From NCBI GenBank assembly GCA_964457335.1, contig CAYWGD010000004.1, positions 62,001 to 126,000 on the forward strand: DNA of 64,000 nt, read 5' to 3'. The first letter of the stretch is position 1; every line of letters starts with the position of its first letter. Position numbers and translations under genes: made by a program. Positions 15,842 through 24,698 of this stretch are shown here, one piece after another. The stretch is from CAJBVW01 sp964457335. Its GTDB lineage: Bacteria > Myxococcota_A > UBA796 > SXON01. The notes beneath the pieces are model-generated. The model saw only the letters and a list, made by a program, of their open reading frames with translations. It was not told the origin of the DNA and searched no databases.

Positions 15842-17452
15842 TCAGTAGAAGATCACGCGCGGGTCGCGCAGAACCGCCGAGACGACCCCGGCCCACGCGG
15901 CGGTGGGCGAGTCCTCGACCTTCATGAGCTCGTTCCAGAGCGCCGCCAGCTCGGCGGGCTCGGTCGCGTCCTCGGCGAGCGGCACGCCGGTGATCCGCAG
16001 GTAGAGCCAGCGGATCTGCGTGTCGAACGCGTCGGAGCCCGGGGTGTCCGCCGCGGTGACGTAGCGGAGGAGGATCGCGTCGTCCGTGCGCCCCTCGGCG
16101 AGGTCGTGCTCCGCGACGTGCCGCGCGGCCGCCTGCGCGAGCCGCTCCTGCACGAGCGCCATCCCGAGCGAAGGCGTGTGCGACCGCAGCGTGACGTACC
16201 GGCTGTCCACCCCGCCCGCGAGCACGGGCAGCCCGAGGTCGTTGGTGGCCAGGCCCTCGCGGCCGTCGAAGGTCCAGCGGTAGCCGGTCAGCCCCTCCAC
16301 GGAGTCCGCGAGCTGGGCCGGCGACACGAGCCGCACGGTCGCGAGCCGCTCGTCCAGCGCCGGATCGATCGTCGCGCCCGCCTTGAAGCTCTCGGAGGTC
16401 ACGATCGCGCGCACGACCGGCTGGAGCCGCCCGCCCGCGGCGTCGTACACGTCCCGCAGCGCCTGCACCTCCGCCCAGTCGTCGTCGGTGTAGGCGCGCT
16501 GGGAGAGGCCCTCCCACACCGTCCGCACCGCGCAGTCGGCGAAGCGCGCGTCCGCCGCGATCGACGCGCCGAGCTCCACGAGGTTGGCGGTCGGACGCCC
16601 GTAGTAGCCGGGCTCCTTGCCGGCGTAGGCGCGCCACTCCCCCTCGTTCTCCGGGCGGTAGGTGATGGCGTCGTCGAGCACGTCGGCGGCGTCGTAGTGG
16701 AAGAAGCCGAAGAGGTTCGCCGCGAGCGGGTCGAGCGTGCTGTGGCAGGACTGGCAGGACGGCGTGATCGCGATGGCGTTCTCGGGGTCCACCGTGAGGA
16801 GATCCACGGCCGCGCGGTCGAGCACGATCGGCCGCGAGAGGTAGTCGTCGCAGAGCAGCATCCGCGAGATCGCGTTGGCGCGGTGCCGGCTCGCGTTGCC
16901 GCCCATCGACGGGTAGCGCTGCCAGATCGTCGTCATCGAGAGGATGCCCGCCGCGGGCCGGCCGTCGCGCCAGTACGCGGGCGACCAGCCGTCGCCCTCG
17001 CCGCGGTCGAGGTCCCACATCGCCGCGAGGTAGGGGTCGGCCATCGTGTGGTCGGCCGTGACCATGTACGAGTAGGGGAGGTCGTTCTCGAGGATGTACG
17101 TCAACAGCCGCAGCGGCTCCTCGCCGATCGAGTCGCCCACCAGCGCGGCGTCGAGCTCCTCCAGCCCGGCCTCGGCGGGCTCGAAGTACGTGTCGCCGGT
17201 GCGCGTGAGGTAGCGGAGGTTGAACACCTCCCGCATCCGCCCGTAGAAGCGGGGGTCGTCGAGCCAGCGGTCCACGAAGGCGTCGTACGCGTCGGGATCG
17301 GCCTCGATCGTCGCGAGCTCGTCCTCGCTCGGGCGCACGCCGCGCAGCTCGAGCGAGAGCCGCACCAGCGACTCGCGCGCCGGCAACGCCGAAAACGTCT
17401 CCTCGGGGGCCGGGTCGCAGCTCGCCAGCGTGAGCAGGAGCGGGGTGAACAC
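15842..17452 (-). CDS. DUF1549-like haem-binding lipoprotein
   Basis: A 536-residue lipoprotein. Signal MFTPLLLTLASC has lipobox LASC with Asp at +2. The DUF1549 opening is clear: LVRLSLELRGVRPSEDEL (~29-47) and DRWLDDPRFYGRM. A central CQSCHST (~233) is a haem c motif. The C-terminal third (ITGVPLAEDATEPAELAALW, VVSAVLRDPRVIFY) follows the DUF1553/PSD-like pattern of a second family domain. The predicted role is an extracytoplasmic redox or polymer-active protein working with the co-transcribed DUF1501 protein and mini-cytochrome. It is first in the operon, 68 bp from the divergent arylsulfotransferase-like gene. The same gene order recurs at 26.8-30.0 kb. Confidence 0.8.
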   Translation of the reverse strand: MFTPLLLTLASCDPAPEETFSALPARESLVRLSLELRGVRPSEDELATIEADPDAYDAFVDRWLDDPRFYGRMREVFNLRYLTRTGDTYFEPAEAGLEELDAALVGDSIGEEPLRLLTYILENDLPYSYMVTADHTMADPYLAAMWDLDRGEGDGWSPAYWRDGRPAAGILSMTTIWQRYPSMGGNASRHRANAISRMLLCDDYLSRPIVLDRAAVDLLTVDPENAIAITPSCQSCHSTLDPLAANLFGFFHYDAADVLDDAITYRPENEGEWRAYAGKEPGYYGRPTANLVELGASIAADARFADCAVRTVWEGLSQRAYTDDDWAEVQALRDVYDAAGGRLQPVVRAIVTSESFKAGATIDPALDERLATVRLVSPAQLADSVEGLTGYRWTFDGREGLATNDLGLPVLAGGVDSRYVTLRSHTPSLGMALVQERLAQAAARHVAEHDLAEGRTDDAILLRYVTAADTPGSDAFDTQIRWLYLRITGVPLAEDATEPAELAALWNELMKVEDSPTAAWAGVVSAVLRDPRVIFY

Positions 17453-17520
17453 GCGCCCTCCCGGTTCGTCCTCAGCGTACCAGAGGGGGGCGTGCGCCGG
17501 ATAGGGGGCCGTGTCACGAG

Positions 17521-18798
17521 GTGAGGGACGTGCCGCTTCTCGTTGCGCTCGCGACGCTCTCGGCCTGCTCCGACCCGACGCCGTCGTACTCCGCGTCGGC
17601 CGCCGTGGACGACACGATCACGACGCTCGTGCACGTCACCTGGGAGCCCGCCGACGCGGACGTAAGCGTGGAGTACGAAGCGCCGACCGGGGACCACGTC
17701 GCGACCGGCGCGGGCTCGGCCACCCTCTACGGCCTGCGCGCGGACACCGACGTGCGCTGGCGCCTCGCGCGCGGCGACTGGCGCGGCGACTGGCAGACCA
17801 CGCGCACCGGCGCGCTCCCCACCGGCATCCCGACCTTCGAGGTCCTCGAGGGCACCCTCGACGCCGACTACGTCCTCCTCTCCTGGCAGGAGTTCCCCGC
17901 CGAGTCCACGGGCGTGTACATCATCGATCACGACGGCGCGATCGTCTGGTACTGGCTCCCCGACTGGGGGATCGTGCCCGTCGCCCACCCCAGCGGCGGC
18001 GACCTGCTCGTCATGCACAGCGCCCACGACACGATCGAGGACGCCACCGTCGAGCGCGTCCCGCTGGACGGCGCCCCTCCGTCGATCGCCCCCCTCCCCC
18101 TCGCCCACCACGACGTCATCGAGGTCCCCGGCGGGTACGCCGCCATCGTCGGCGAGGTCCGCGAGATCGACGGGGAGGCCGTCGTCGGCGACACGCTCAC
18201 CGAGGTGCTCGACGACGGCACCACTCGCGTCGTGTGGAACGCCTTCGACGAGTTCCCCGTCACCCGGCACGAGGCCTGGGGCGCCGGCACCTACACCGCC
18301 GGCGTCGACTGGACGCACGCCAACGGCCTCTTCTACGACGCCGCGGAGGACGCCTACTACCTCTCGCTGTTCTACCTGCGCAGCGTCGTGAAGATCGACC
18401 GCGCCACTGGCGCGACCCGCTGGGTGCTCGGCGGCGAGAACGCGACGCTCGCGCTCCCCAACGACGCCGGCCCCGGCCGCCAGCACGCCCCCGAGCTCGT
18501 CGACGGCGAGCTGATGGTCTTCGACAACGGCTACAACGACCCCGCCGGCTCGCGGCTCGTCCGCTACGCCGTCGACGAGGCCGCCGGCACCGCCACGCGC
18601 ACCTGGGAGTGGCGCCACCCCGACGCGCTCTTCACCTTCGTCTTCGGCGACATCGACGTGCTCCCCGGCGGCGGCCACCTCTCCACCTGGGGCAACTACG
18701 GCGAGGTCGTCGCCACCGACGCCGCGGGCGCGATCACCTGGCGCGCCCGCATCACCCCCGGGTACCTGCTCGCGCAGGCCGAGGTGTTCACGTTCTGA
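17521..18798 (+). CDS. Arylsulfotransferase (ASST)-like lipoprotein
   Basis: A 425-residue lipoprotein. Signal MRDVPLLVALATLSAC has lipobox LSAC. After a fibronectin-like segment (~30-110) comes a six-bladed propeller of the ASST type, with blocks VYIIDHDGAIVWYW, DWTHANGLFYDAAEDAYYLS (~260), VVKIDRATGATRWVLGG and QHAPELVDGELMVFDNG. The His residues in THANG and RQHAP occupy positions where ASST enzymes carry catalytic or binding His. True sulfotransfer is not assured, since many such homologues are uncharacterised. The GTG at 17521 is used, with GTG at 17530 as an alternative. A GATAGGGG box lies 14-21 nt upstream. A second ASST-like lipoprotein lies at 44.4 kb. Confidence 0.75.
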   Translation: MRDVPLLVALATLSACSDPTPSYSASAAVDDTITTLVHVTWEPADADVSVEYEAPTGDHVATGAGSATLYGLRADTDVRWRLARGDWRGDWQTTRTGALPTGIPTFEVLEGTLDADYVLLSWQEFPAESTGVYIIDHDGAIVWYWLPDWGIVPVAHPSGGDLLVMHSAHDTIEDATVERVPLDGAPPSIAPLPLAHHDVIEVPGGYAAIVGEVREIDGEAVVGDTLTEVLDDGTTRVVWNAFDEFPVTRHEAWGAGTYTAGVDWTHANGLFYDAAEDAYYLSLFYLRSVVKIDRATGATRWVLGGENATLALPNDAGPGRQHAPELVDGELMVFDNGYNDPAGSRLVRYAVDEAAGTATRTWEWRHPDALFTFVFGDIDVLPGGGHLSTWGNYGEVVATDAAGAITWRARITPGYLLAQAEVFTF

Positions 18799-18823
18799 CG
18801 GGCGCGTCCCCGGCGAAGACGCC

Positions 18824-18960
18824 GGGGCCGGACCCTTCCGGGCTCGCCCTCCGGGCTCGGCTGGCGCGACGCTCCGCCTGCCGGCGTCGCGTCGCGCCGA
18901 GCCGGCCGCCGCCGGCCGAGGACGGCCGCCGCCGGCCGCCCTCCAGGCTCCTCGCGCGGT
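18824..18960 (+). repeat. Dispersed palindromic element, copy 1
   Basis: This stretch shares three long blocks with 24742-24867: CCGGACCCTTCCGGGCTCGC, CTCCGCCTGCCGGCGTCGCG and CCCTCCAGGCTCCTCGCGCG. Internally, CTCGGCTGGCGCGACGC can pair with GCGTCGCGTCGCGCCGAG around CTCCGCCTGCCG, giving a large hairpin. This is a REP/MITE-like intergenic unit. Confidence 0.75.
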
Positions 18961-18985
18961 CCCCCTTGGAGGCGGCCGCGCGAGT

Positions 18986-19155
18986 CTCACAACTCCCCGG
19001 GTGGCCCGTCACCCCGCCCGTTGTGAGACGGTCCCCACCCCGAACCGTCCCACAACGCCCGGGGTGACCCCCTCACCCCCGACGTTGTGCAACGACTTGC
19101 GCAGAATACCGTCCCACAACTCCCCGGGTGACCCGTCACCCCCCGCGTTGTGGGA
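18986..19155. repeat. Array of three spaced inverted repeats, ~64-bp period
   Basis: Three 38-39-bp units start at 18988, 19051 and 19115. Each is bounded by CACAAC and GTTGTG, with an inner GGGTGAC..GTCACCC-like palindrome. The 25-bp spacers differ in sequence, but the flanks share ACCGTCCC / GAGACGGT, extending the inverted repeat. The layout looks CRISPR-like at first sight, yet each unit is a full palindrome and no cas gene is present. Confidence 0.75.
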
Positions 19156-19188
19156 GTCCGGTCGCCGCACGCCCGCTTCGGGCGCCCC

Positions 19189-20169
19189 TCACCCGTGGAT
19201 CGACCACACGAACTCGCTCACGTCCGGCGGCTCGAGCCGCCCGTCCCAGGCCGCGGAGAGGTCCACGCACACCTCGCCCGACTCCACGCCGCGCACGTAG
19301 AGCGTGCCGCAGCCGTCGCAGGCGGGATCGAGGCCGGTGTCGACGTCCTCGGCGTCGCCGGGCAGGAACACGAGGTCGTACCAGTAGGCGTCGCTGTCCC
19401 GCAGCGACAGCCAGCCCGACGGTTCGAGCGTGCAGTCGCTCGGGCCGCCGACGCCCAGGTACGTGAGGTCCAGCGCGAGGCTGTCGAAGCGCTCGGCGAT
19501 GCGGTCCTCGTAGAGGTACAGGTTCCCGCGCGCCTCGAGCCGGGCGGCGTCGCCGCCCTCGACGGCCAGGTACAGGTCGGCGCGGTAGCCGGCGGGGGTG
19601 GCCGTGCCGGCGAACACGTCGGAGCCCGTCACCGTGCCGGTCACGAGGCTCGACCACGTCCAGTGGTCGTAGCCGGGCGCGACCGTGCGGGTGAGCGCGT
19701 CGGAGGCCTCCCCGTCGAGCTCGAAGCGGGCGACGCCGCCCTCGCCCACGACCGCGTCGCCCACGAGCGTCCGGGCGGCGTCCGTGACGAGCCCCTCGGC
19801 GGACGCGGCGTCTCCGCTCACCGACGCGGCCGTCTCCCAGTAGAGCGCCCCGCCGAAGTCCACGGCGCCCGCGGCGCAGTGGTCCGCCCAGGACACGCCG
19901 TCGCCGTCGACCTCCAGCTCCTCGGGCGCGCCCGCCCACAGGTCGGGGCAACCGGGCGCGGCGAGGTCCAGCGCCGCGAGGTGGCCGGCCCAGGCCCCGG
20001 CGGCGCGCACGTCCAGCGCGAGCGCGAAGGCCTCCGCGTAGGCGGCGGGCACGTCCACGTCGGAGAGGTCGGGCAGGTAGAGCGGATCGACCGGCCGGCC
20101 CGGATCGACGGGCTCCTCCTCCGCCGGCGCGCAGGCGGCGAGGACCGAGAGGGCGAGGACGCGTCGCAT
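19189..20169 (-). CDS. Lipoprotein of unknown function
   Basis: A 326-residue lipoprotein. Signal MRRVLALSVLAAC has lipobox LAAC with Ala at +2, then a Pro/Glu-rich linker (EEEPVDPGRPVDP). The mature part is acidic and strand-rich, with Cys in pairs (GCPDLW/DHCAA, DCTLEP, CDGCGTLYV) that may form disulfides. Repeated W/Y-rich strands (YDHWTWSSLVTG, DAYWYDLVFLPG) suggest a beta-sandwich. No family recognised. The start with GGGAG 5 nt upstream is preferred over an in-frame ATG 12 nt earlier. It is divergent from the KaiC-like operon across 244 bp. Confidence 0.7.
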   Translation of the reverse strand: MRRVLALSVLAACAPAEEEPVDPGRPVDPLYLPDLSDVDVPAAYAEAFALALDVRAAGAWAGHLAALDLAAPGCPDLWAGAPEELEVDGDGVSWADHCAAGAVDFGGALYWETAASVSGDAASAEGLVTDAARTLVGDAVVGEGGVARFELDGEASDALTRTVAPGYDHWTWSSLVTGTVTGSDVFAGTATPAGYRADLYLAVEGGDAARLEARGNLYLYEDRIAERFDSLALDLTYLGVGGPSDCTLEPSGWLSLRDSDAYWYDLVFLPGDAEDVDTGLDPACDGCGTLYVRGVESGEVCVDLSAAWDGRLEPPDVSEFVWSIHG

Positions 20170-20211
20170 CGCAGCTCCCATTCGATCGTGATCGTACCAC
20201 CCCGGGGCGCG

Positions 20212-20250
20212 GGAGCCGCCGACGTCCCCCGCGGGAAGGACGTCGCCGCG
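20212..20250 (+). repeat. Short dispersed repeat, copy 1
   Basis: GGAGCCGCCGACGTCCC, then CGCGG and GTCGCCGC, matches 30065-30105 on the opposite strand at about three quarters of positions. Both copies are intergenic, 8-10 kb apart. Confidence 0.45.
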
Positions 20251-20413
20251 GTGCGGAGCAGCCGCCCGGACGAGGAGCCGGCCGGCCCGTCGATCGGGAC
20301 ATCGGCGGCCGCGCCGCTGCCGCGCCGGTTCCGCCACCCCTCGGCGCTTTTCATGTTAGGAAGCCAAATCGCCGCGTGGAGGCGACGTCAGCCGCCTGGA
20401 GGTCGGCCCACGG

Positions 20414-20836
20414 ATGCGGATGCCGGAGGGGCCCACGAGCAGCGTCGGCCGTCGCATCGTCGCCGCGGACATCCCCGCGGGCAGCTCGCCGGGCGTGACC
20501 GCCGAGGCCGCGTCGCGGATCCTCCTGGCGCTGCGGGCGCGCCTCGGCCGCTGGATCGGCGTGGACGCGTTCGACGCGCTCCTCGAGCGGGCGCTGTCGG
20601 GCGCGCGCGGCGGGGCGCTGGCCGGCGTCCGGTGGGCGCCCGGGTCCGCCCCCCCGCTCACCGGCCTCGACGACGCGGGCTCCACCCCGGACGCCGAGGC
20701 GCTGCGCGACGCCGTGGCGGCGACGCTCGACGAGCTCACCGCGCTCCTCGGGCGGTTCATCGGCGACGACCTCGCCACGCGCCTCGTGCTCCATGACTGG
20801 GAGGGCCGCCCGAGCGACCCCGAGGGGAATCCATGA
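20414..20836 (+). CDS. Small partner protein of the KaiC-like operon
   Basis: A 140-residue soluble protein without signal or membrane segment. It is mostly helical, with an Ala/Leu-rich first half (ASRILLALRARLGRWIG, ~35-51) and a conserved-looking end (TLDELTALLGRFIGDDLATR, ~103-122). That end resembles short proteins I recall beside KaiC-like ATPases and histidine kinases in other bacteria (low certainty). Its TGA overlaps the KaiC-like ATG (ATGA), so it is the first gene of a coupled three-gene operon. ATG at 20420 is an alternative start. It probably binds the ATPase or kinase, by inference from context. Confidence 0.65.
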   Translation: MRMPEGPTSSVGRRIVAADIPAGSSPGVTAEAASRILLALRARLGRWIGVDAFDALLERALSGARGGALAGVRWAPGSAPPLTGLDDAGSTPDAEALRDAVAATLDELTALLGRFIGDDLATRLVLHDWEGRPSDPEGNP

Positions 20837-22302
20837 AGGCCGGAAACGTCACGATCGGCAGCCTCCCCACCGGGGTGCCCGGCCTCGACGAGGTGCTCGG
20901 CGGCGGGCTCCCCGAGTTCTCGTTCAACCTGGTCGCGGGCGAGCCCGGGGCGGGCAAGACCACGCTCACGCAGCAGATCGTGTTCGCGAACGCGACCGCC
21001 GAGCGGCCGGCGCTCTACTTCACGGTGCTCGGCGAGCCGACGCTCAAGCTCATCCGGTACCAGCAGCAGATGAGCTTCTTCGACCGGGACCGCGTCGGCA
21101 CCGCCGTCCAGTTCCTGAACCTGAGCGAGGAGGTGCTGCGCGAGGACCTCACGCTCGTCCTCGACCGGATCTCCGCCGAGGTGGAGCGGGCCCGCCCGGG
21201 CGTGGTGGTGGTCGACTCCTTCCGCACCGTCACCGTGGCGGCGGCCGAGCGCGGCACGACGCCGGCGCTCGAGCGGTTCATCCAGCGGCTCGCCCTGAAG
21301 CTCACGAGCTGGGAGGTGACCTCGTTCCTGGTCGGCGAGTACCTGGAGCACGAGCTCCGCAACCCGGTGTTCACCGTGGCCGACGGCGTGTTCTGGATGC
21401 GCCAGGCCATCGATCTGAACTCGGCCGTGCGGAAGCTCCAGGTCGTCAAGATGCGCGGGCGGGCGACGATGCCCGGCCTCCACACGATGCGCATCACCTC
21501 GGAGGGCGTGCGGGTGTTCCCGCGGACGGTGGTGCGCGCGCCGCCCATCGAGGAGGAGCGCCCGCGCGCGCGGCTCTCGACGGGGGTGCCGGGGCTCGAC
21601 GACATGATGGGGGGCGGGCTCCCGGCGGGGGACGCGGTGGTCCTCGTGGGCCCGACCGGCAGCGGCAAGACCGCGTTCGCGACGCGCTTCGCGGCGGCCG
21701 GCTACGATGCCGGCGAAGCGGCGGTCGTCGTCGTGTTCGAGGAGCACCCGCGCGGCTACGTGGCCCGCGCCCGCGCGCTCGGCCTCGACCTCGACGCCAT
21801 GCAGGCCAAGGGCCTCGTGCGCCTCGTCTACCTGCGGCCGCTCGACCTCTCGCCCGACGAGGTGCTCCACGAGGTGCGGAAGCACGCGCGCGAGATCGGG
21901 GCGCGGCGCGTGGTGATCGACTCCCTCTCGGGCTTCCGCACCGCGCTGGCGCCGACGTTCCGCGAGGACTTCCGCGAGTCGCTCTACCGGCTCGTCGCGG
22001 CGCTCACCGCCGAAGGCGCGACGGTGTTCATGACGGTCGAGGTCGAGAGTGATCGTCCGCTCGCGTACGTCCCGCCCGAGGTCGCGTTCCTCTGCGACGA
22101 CATCGTCGCGCAGCACAACACGGAGATCGACGGCCGGGTCCGGAGCGTGCTCACCGTGGTGAAGATGCGGGGGAGCGCGCACAGCCGCGACATCCGTGCA
22201 TACCGGATCACCGAGGAGGGCGTTTCCGTGGAGGCCGCGGCCACCGACGGCGCGCCGACCGCGCCCCCGAAGCGACGGCCGCCTCGACCGGCACGGGCGT
22301 GA
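20833..22302 (+). CDS. KaiC-like double-domain RecA-fold ATPase
   Basis: A 489-residue protein with two KaiC/RadA-type domains. Domain 1 (~1-235) has Walker A GEPGAGKTT at ~37-45 and VVVVDSF as Walker B. Domain 2 (~245-475) has Walker A GPTGSGKTA at ~273-281, the catalytic pair in VFEEHP, and RRVVIDSLSGFR. Domain 1 has GE rather than the usual EE after strand 2, so it may bind rather than hydrolyse ATP well. The KaiC ending KMRGSAHSRDIRAYRITEEG is kept. No kaiA/kaiB is near. KaiC-like proteins outside cyanobacteria often act with histidine kinases, and a hybrid kinase overlaps it (GTGA). I infer an ATP-state or stress signalling module. Confidence 0.88.
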   Translation: MKAGNVTIGSLPTGVPGLDEVLGGGLPEFSFNLVAGEPGAGKTTLTQQIVFANATAERPALYFTVLGEPTLKLIRYQQQMSFFDRDRVGTAVQFLNLSEEVLREDLTLVLDRISAEVERARPGVVVVDSFRTVTVAAAERGTTPALERFIQRLALKLTSWEVTSFLVGEYLEHELRNPVFTVADGVFWMRQAIDLNSAVRKLQVVKMRGRATMPGLHTMRITSEGVRVFPRTVVRAPPIEEERPRARLSTGVPGLDDMMGGGLPAGDAVVLVGPTGSGKTAFATRFAAAGYDAGEAAVVVVFEEHPRGYVARARALGLDLDAMQAKGLVRLVYLRPLDLSPDEVLHEVRKHAREIGARRVVIDSLSGFRTALAPTFREDFRESLYRLVAALTAEGATVFMTVEVESDRPLAYVPPEVAFLCDDIVAQHNTEIDGRVRSVLTVVKMRGSAHSRDIRAYRITEEGVSVEAAATDGAPTAPPKRRPPRPARA

Positions 22303-24698
22303 CCGAACGCACGCCCGCCGATCGCGTGGAAGCGGCGCGCGCCGCGCTCCTGCGCGAGGCCGGGATCGCGGAGGAGGCCCAGGCGACGGCGCTCGAGCAG
22401 CTCACCCGCGTCGCCGTGGCCGCGACGGGCGCCGCCGCCGCGTTCGTCTCCTTGCTCGGCGAGCGGGAGACGTACTTCCGCTGCTCCACCGGGCTCGCGC
22501 CGCCGTTCGGCGGGGAGCCCTCGAACTCCGTGGTGCGGCACATCCTCGCCACGACCGGCCCGCAGGCGCTCGCCGACGTCCGCGACGACCCCGCGCTCCG
22601 GGAGGCCTGGGAGGTGTCGCTGCTCGGCGCCGTCGCGCTCCTGGCCGTGCCGCTGGTGGTCGACGGCGTCCCGCTCGGCGCGCTCGCCGTCCTCGACCAG
22701 GCCCCCCGCCCGTGGAGCCCGCGCGAGCAGCGCGCCTTGACCGACGTCGCCCAGGTCGCGACCCGCCAGATCGCGCTGTCGCGCGCGGCCCGCACCGCCG
22801 CCGCCCGGGAGGCGGAGCGCGCGGAGCGGGCGCTCGTCGCGAGCGAAACGCGCTTCCGCTCGCTGGTCGAGCATGTGCCCGACGGCATCTTCCTGCTGCG
22901 CGAGCTCCACGTCGCCTACGCCAACCCCGCGGCCGTCACCCTGGCCGGGGCCACCGACGTGGAGGCGCTCGTCGGGCGCTCGGCGGAGGCGCTCTTCGTC
23001 CCGCCGTTCCTGAAGACCATCCGGCAGGACATCCTCCGCGGAGAGCCCGGCCCCGCCAAGCGCGCGGAGGAGCAGCTCACGCGGCTCGACGGCGAGCGCC
23101 GCGAGGTCGAGGTCGCGGCGCTCCCGTACCTGTCGGACGAGGCGCCCGCGATCCTGCTGCTCGTCCGCGACGTCACCGAGAAGCTCCAGGCCGAGGCCGC
23201 GATCCGGCGGCAGGAGGCGCAGCTGCGGCTCCTCGCGGAGCAGCTCCCCGTGCTCGTCTGGGCGACCGACGCCGCGCTGCGGGTCACGTCCGCGGCGGGT
23301 CGCGGCGGGCTCGCGCCGTCCCCGGACCGGATCGGCGAGCCCCTGCGGGAGCTGCTCGGCTCGCGCGACCCGGGCGGGGTGCCGCTCGCGTCCCAGCGGA
23401 GCGCCGCCGCGGGGGAGACGGCCCGCTACCGGGTCGACTGGCGCGACCGCACCTTCGACGTGCACGTGGAGCCGTTGCGCGAGGACGGCGGTGCGATCGT
23501 GGGCACGGTCGGCGTGGCGATGGACGTGACGGACCAGACGCGGCTCGCGGAGCAGGTCCGCGAGGCGCGGACCCTGGCGACGCTCGGGGAGATGGCGGCC
23601 GGGGTCGCCCACGAGATGAACAACATCCTCGGCACGGTGGCGGGCCTCGCCGCGGCGCTCGCGCTCGCGCCGGACACGAGCCCGCGCGCGCGAGAGGACC
23701 TGGCGATCCTCCAACGGGCGGCCGGGCGCGGGGGGGAGATCACGTCCCGGCTCCTCGGCTTCGCGCGGAAGGGGATGTACCGGCGGGCCCGGGTCGACGT
23801 CGCGGCGATCCTCGAGCGCGTGGCCGAGGCGTCCCGCGCGCGGAGCCCGGCCGTGTCGGTCGAGTGCTCCGTCGCGCCGGGCCTGCCCCCGGTGGAAGGC
23901 GACCACGAGCAGCTCGAGGCGGCGCTCGTGAGCCTCTCCGAGAACGCGCTGGACGCCATGCCCGGCGGAGGGACGCTCCACCTCGACGCGCGGACCGAGG
24001 ACCGGCCCGCGCAGCGCCCCGACCTGCCGGCGGAGCGCTGGGTCCGCGTCGAGGTGACCGACACCGGCGTCGGCATGAGCGAGGAGGTCCGGGCCCGCGC
24101 GATCGACCCCTTCTTCACGACCAAGGCCGTGGGGCAGGGCGCCGGGCTCGGGCTCTCCATGGCCTACGGCGTGGTGCGCAACCACGGGGGCGACCTCACG
24201 CTGACCAGCGAGCCCGGGCGCGGCACCCACGTCCTGGTCCGGCTCCCGGCCGCCGAGGGGGCGATCGCGGCCCCCCCGGCGCCGCGCGCCGCCCCCCCGG
24301 CCGCCGCCCCGGGGCTCGTGCTGGTCGTCGACGACGACGAGTGGATCCGCTGGTCCGCCGGCCGCCTCCTGGAGGCCATCGGGTACGAGGTCGTGGAGGC
24401 CGCGGGTGGGCAGGAGGCCCTGGACACCTACGCCGCGCGGGGCCCGGAGTTCGTCGCGGTGCTCCTCGACCTGCGGATGCCGGGGCTCGACGGCGCGGAG
24501 GTGCTGCGGCGCCTCGTGCTGCAGGATCCCGACGCCCGCGTGATCCTCTGCACCGGCTACGAGCGCGACCAGGTGAGCCAGGGCCTCTTCGGGCTCGGCC
24601 ACGTCGGGTTCCTGGGCAAGCCCTTCACGCTCGCCGAGCTCCAGGAGCAGCTCCGGCTGCTGGCGCGCGCGCCCCGCGAGCACGCGATCGTGGACTGA
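22299..24698 (+). CDS. Hybrid sensor histidine kinase/response regulator (GAF-PAS-PAS-HK-REC)
   Basis: A 799-residue cytoplasmic hybrid kinase with no membrane segment. Order: GAF (~30-165), PAS (~185-300, opening SLVEHVPDGIFLL), a second PAS-like region (~305-420, QLPVLVWATDAAL), and HisKA with phospho-acceptor H438 in VAHEMNN. HATPase_c follows (N-box ENALDAMPGGG, G1 DTGVGMSEE, G2 GAGLGLSMAYGVV), then a C-terminal receiver (~670-795) with phospho-acceptor D724 in LLDLRMPG and a conserved K near LGKPF. It overlaps the KaiC-like gene by GTGA, so the two are probably made together. Output is unclear because no DNA-binding partner is encoded nearby; phosphorelay to a remote regulator or direct action on the KaiC-like ATPase are both possible. 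Confidence 0.92.
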   Translation: MTERTPADRVEAARAALLREAGIAEEAQATALEQLTRVAVAATGAAAAFVSLLGERETYFRCSTGLAPPFGGEPSNSVVRHILATTGPQALADVRDDPALREAWEVSLLGAVALLAVPLVVDGVPLGALAVLDQAPRPWSPREQRALTDVAQVATRQIALSRAARTAAAREAERAERALVASETRFRSLVEHVPDGIFLLRELHVAYANPAAVTLAGATDVEALVGRSAEALFVPPFLKTIRQDILRGEPGPAKRAEEQLTRLDGERREVEVAALPYLSDEAPAILLLVRDVTEKLQAEAAIRRQEAQLRLLAEQLPVLVWATDAALRVTSAAGRGGLAPSPDRIGEPLRELLGSRDPGGVPLASQRSAAAGETARYRVDWRDRTFDVHVEPLREDGGAIVGTVGVAMDVTDQTRLAEQVREARTLATLGEMAAGVAHEMNNILGTVAGLAAALALAPDTSPRAREDLAILQRAAGRGGEITSRLLGFARKGMYRRARVDVAAILERVAEASRARSPAVSVECSVAPGLPPVEGDHEQLEAALVSLSENALDAMPGGGTLHLDARTEDRPAQRPDLPAERWVRVEVTDTGVGMSEEVRARAIDPFFTTKAVGQGAGLGLSMAYGVVRNHGGDLTLTSEPGRGTHVLVRLPAAEGAIAAPPAPRAAPPAAAPGLVLVVDDDEWIRWSAGRLLEAIGYEVVEAAGGQEALDTYAARGPEFVAVLLDLRMPGLDGAEVLRRLVLQDPDARVILCTGYERDQVSQGLFGLGHVGFLGKPFTLAELQEQLRLLARAPREHAIVD

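Larger units (their letters stand above)
18799..19188. other. 390-bp gene-free gap filled by palindromic elements
   Basis: No convincing coding frame is seen here. The left half is a copy of a dispersed GC-rich element (18824-18960). The right half is an array of three spaced inverted repeats (18986-19155). The gap lies between convergent genes, an arylsulfotransferase-like lipoprotein and a lipoprotein of unknown function, so a promoter role is not required. Confidence 0.7.

Noticed and set aside
18986..19155. CRISPR array
   Set aside because: Only three imperfect, fully palindromic units, with spacers sharing flanking bases, and no cas genes in 64 kb.
20833..22302. True circadian kaiC locus
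   Set aside because: No kaiA or kaiB is present, and domain 1 lacks the EE pair. It is better called KaiC-like.
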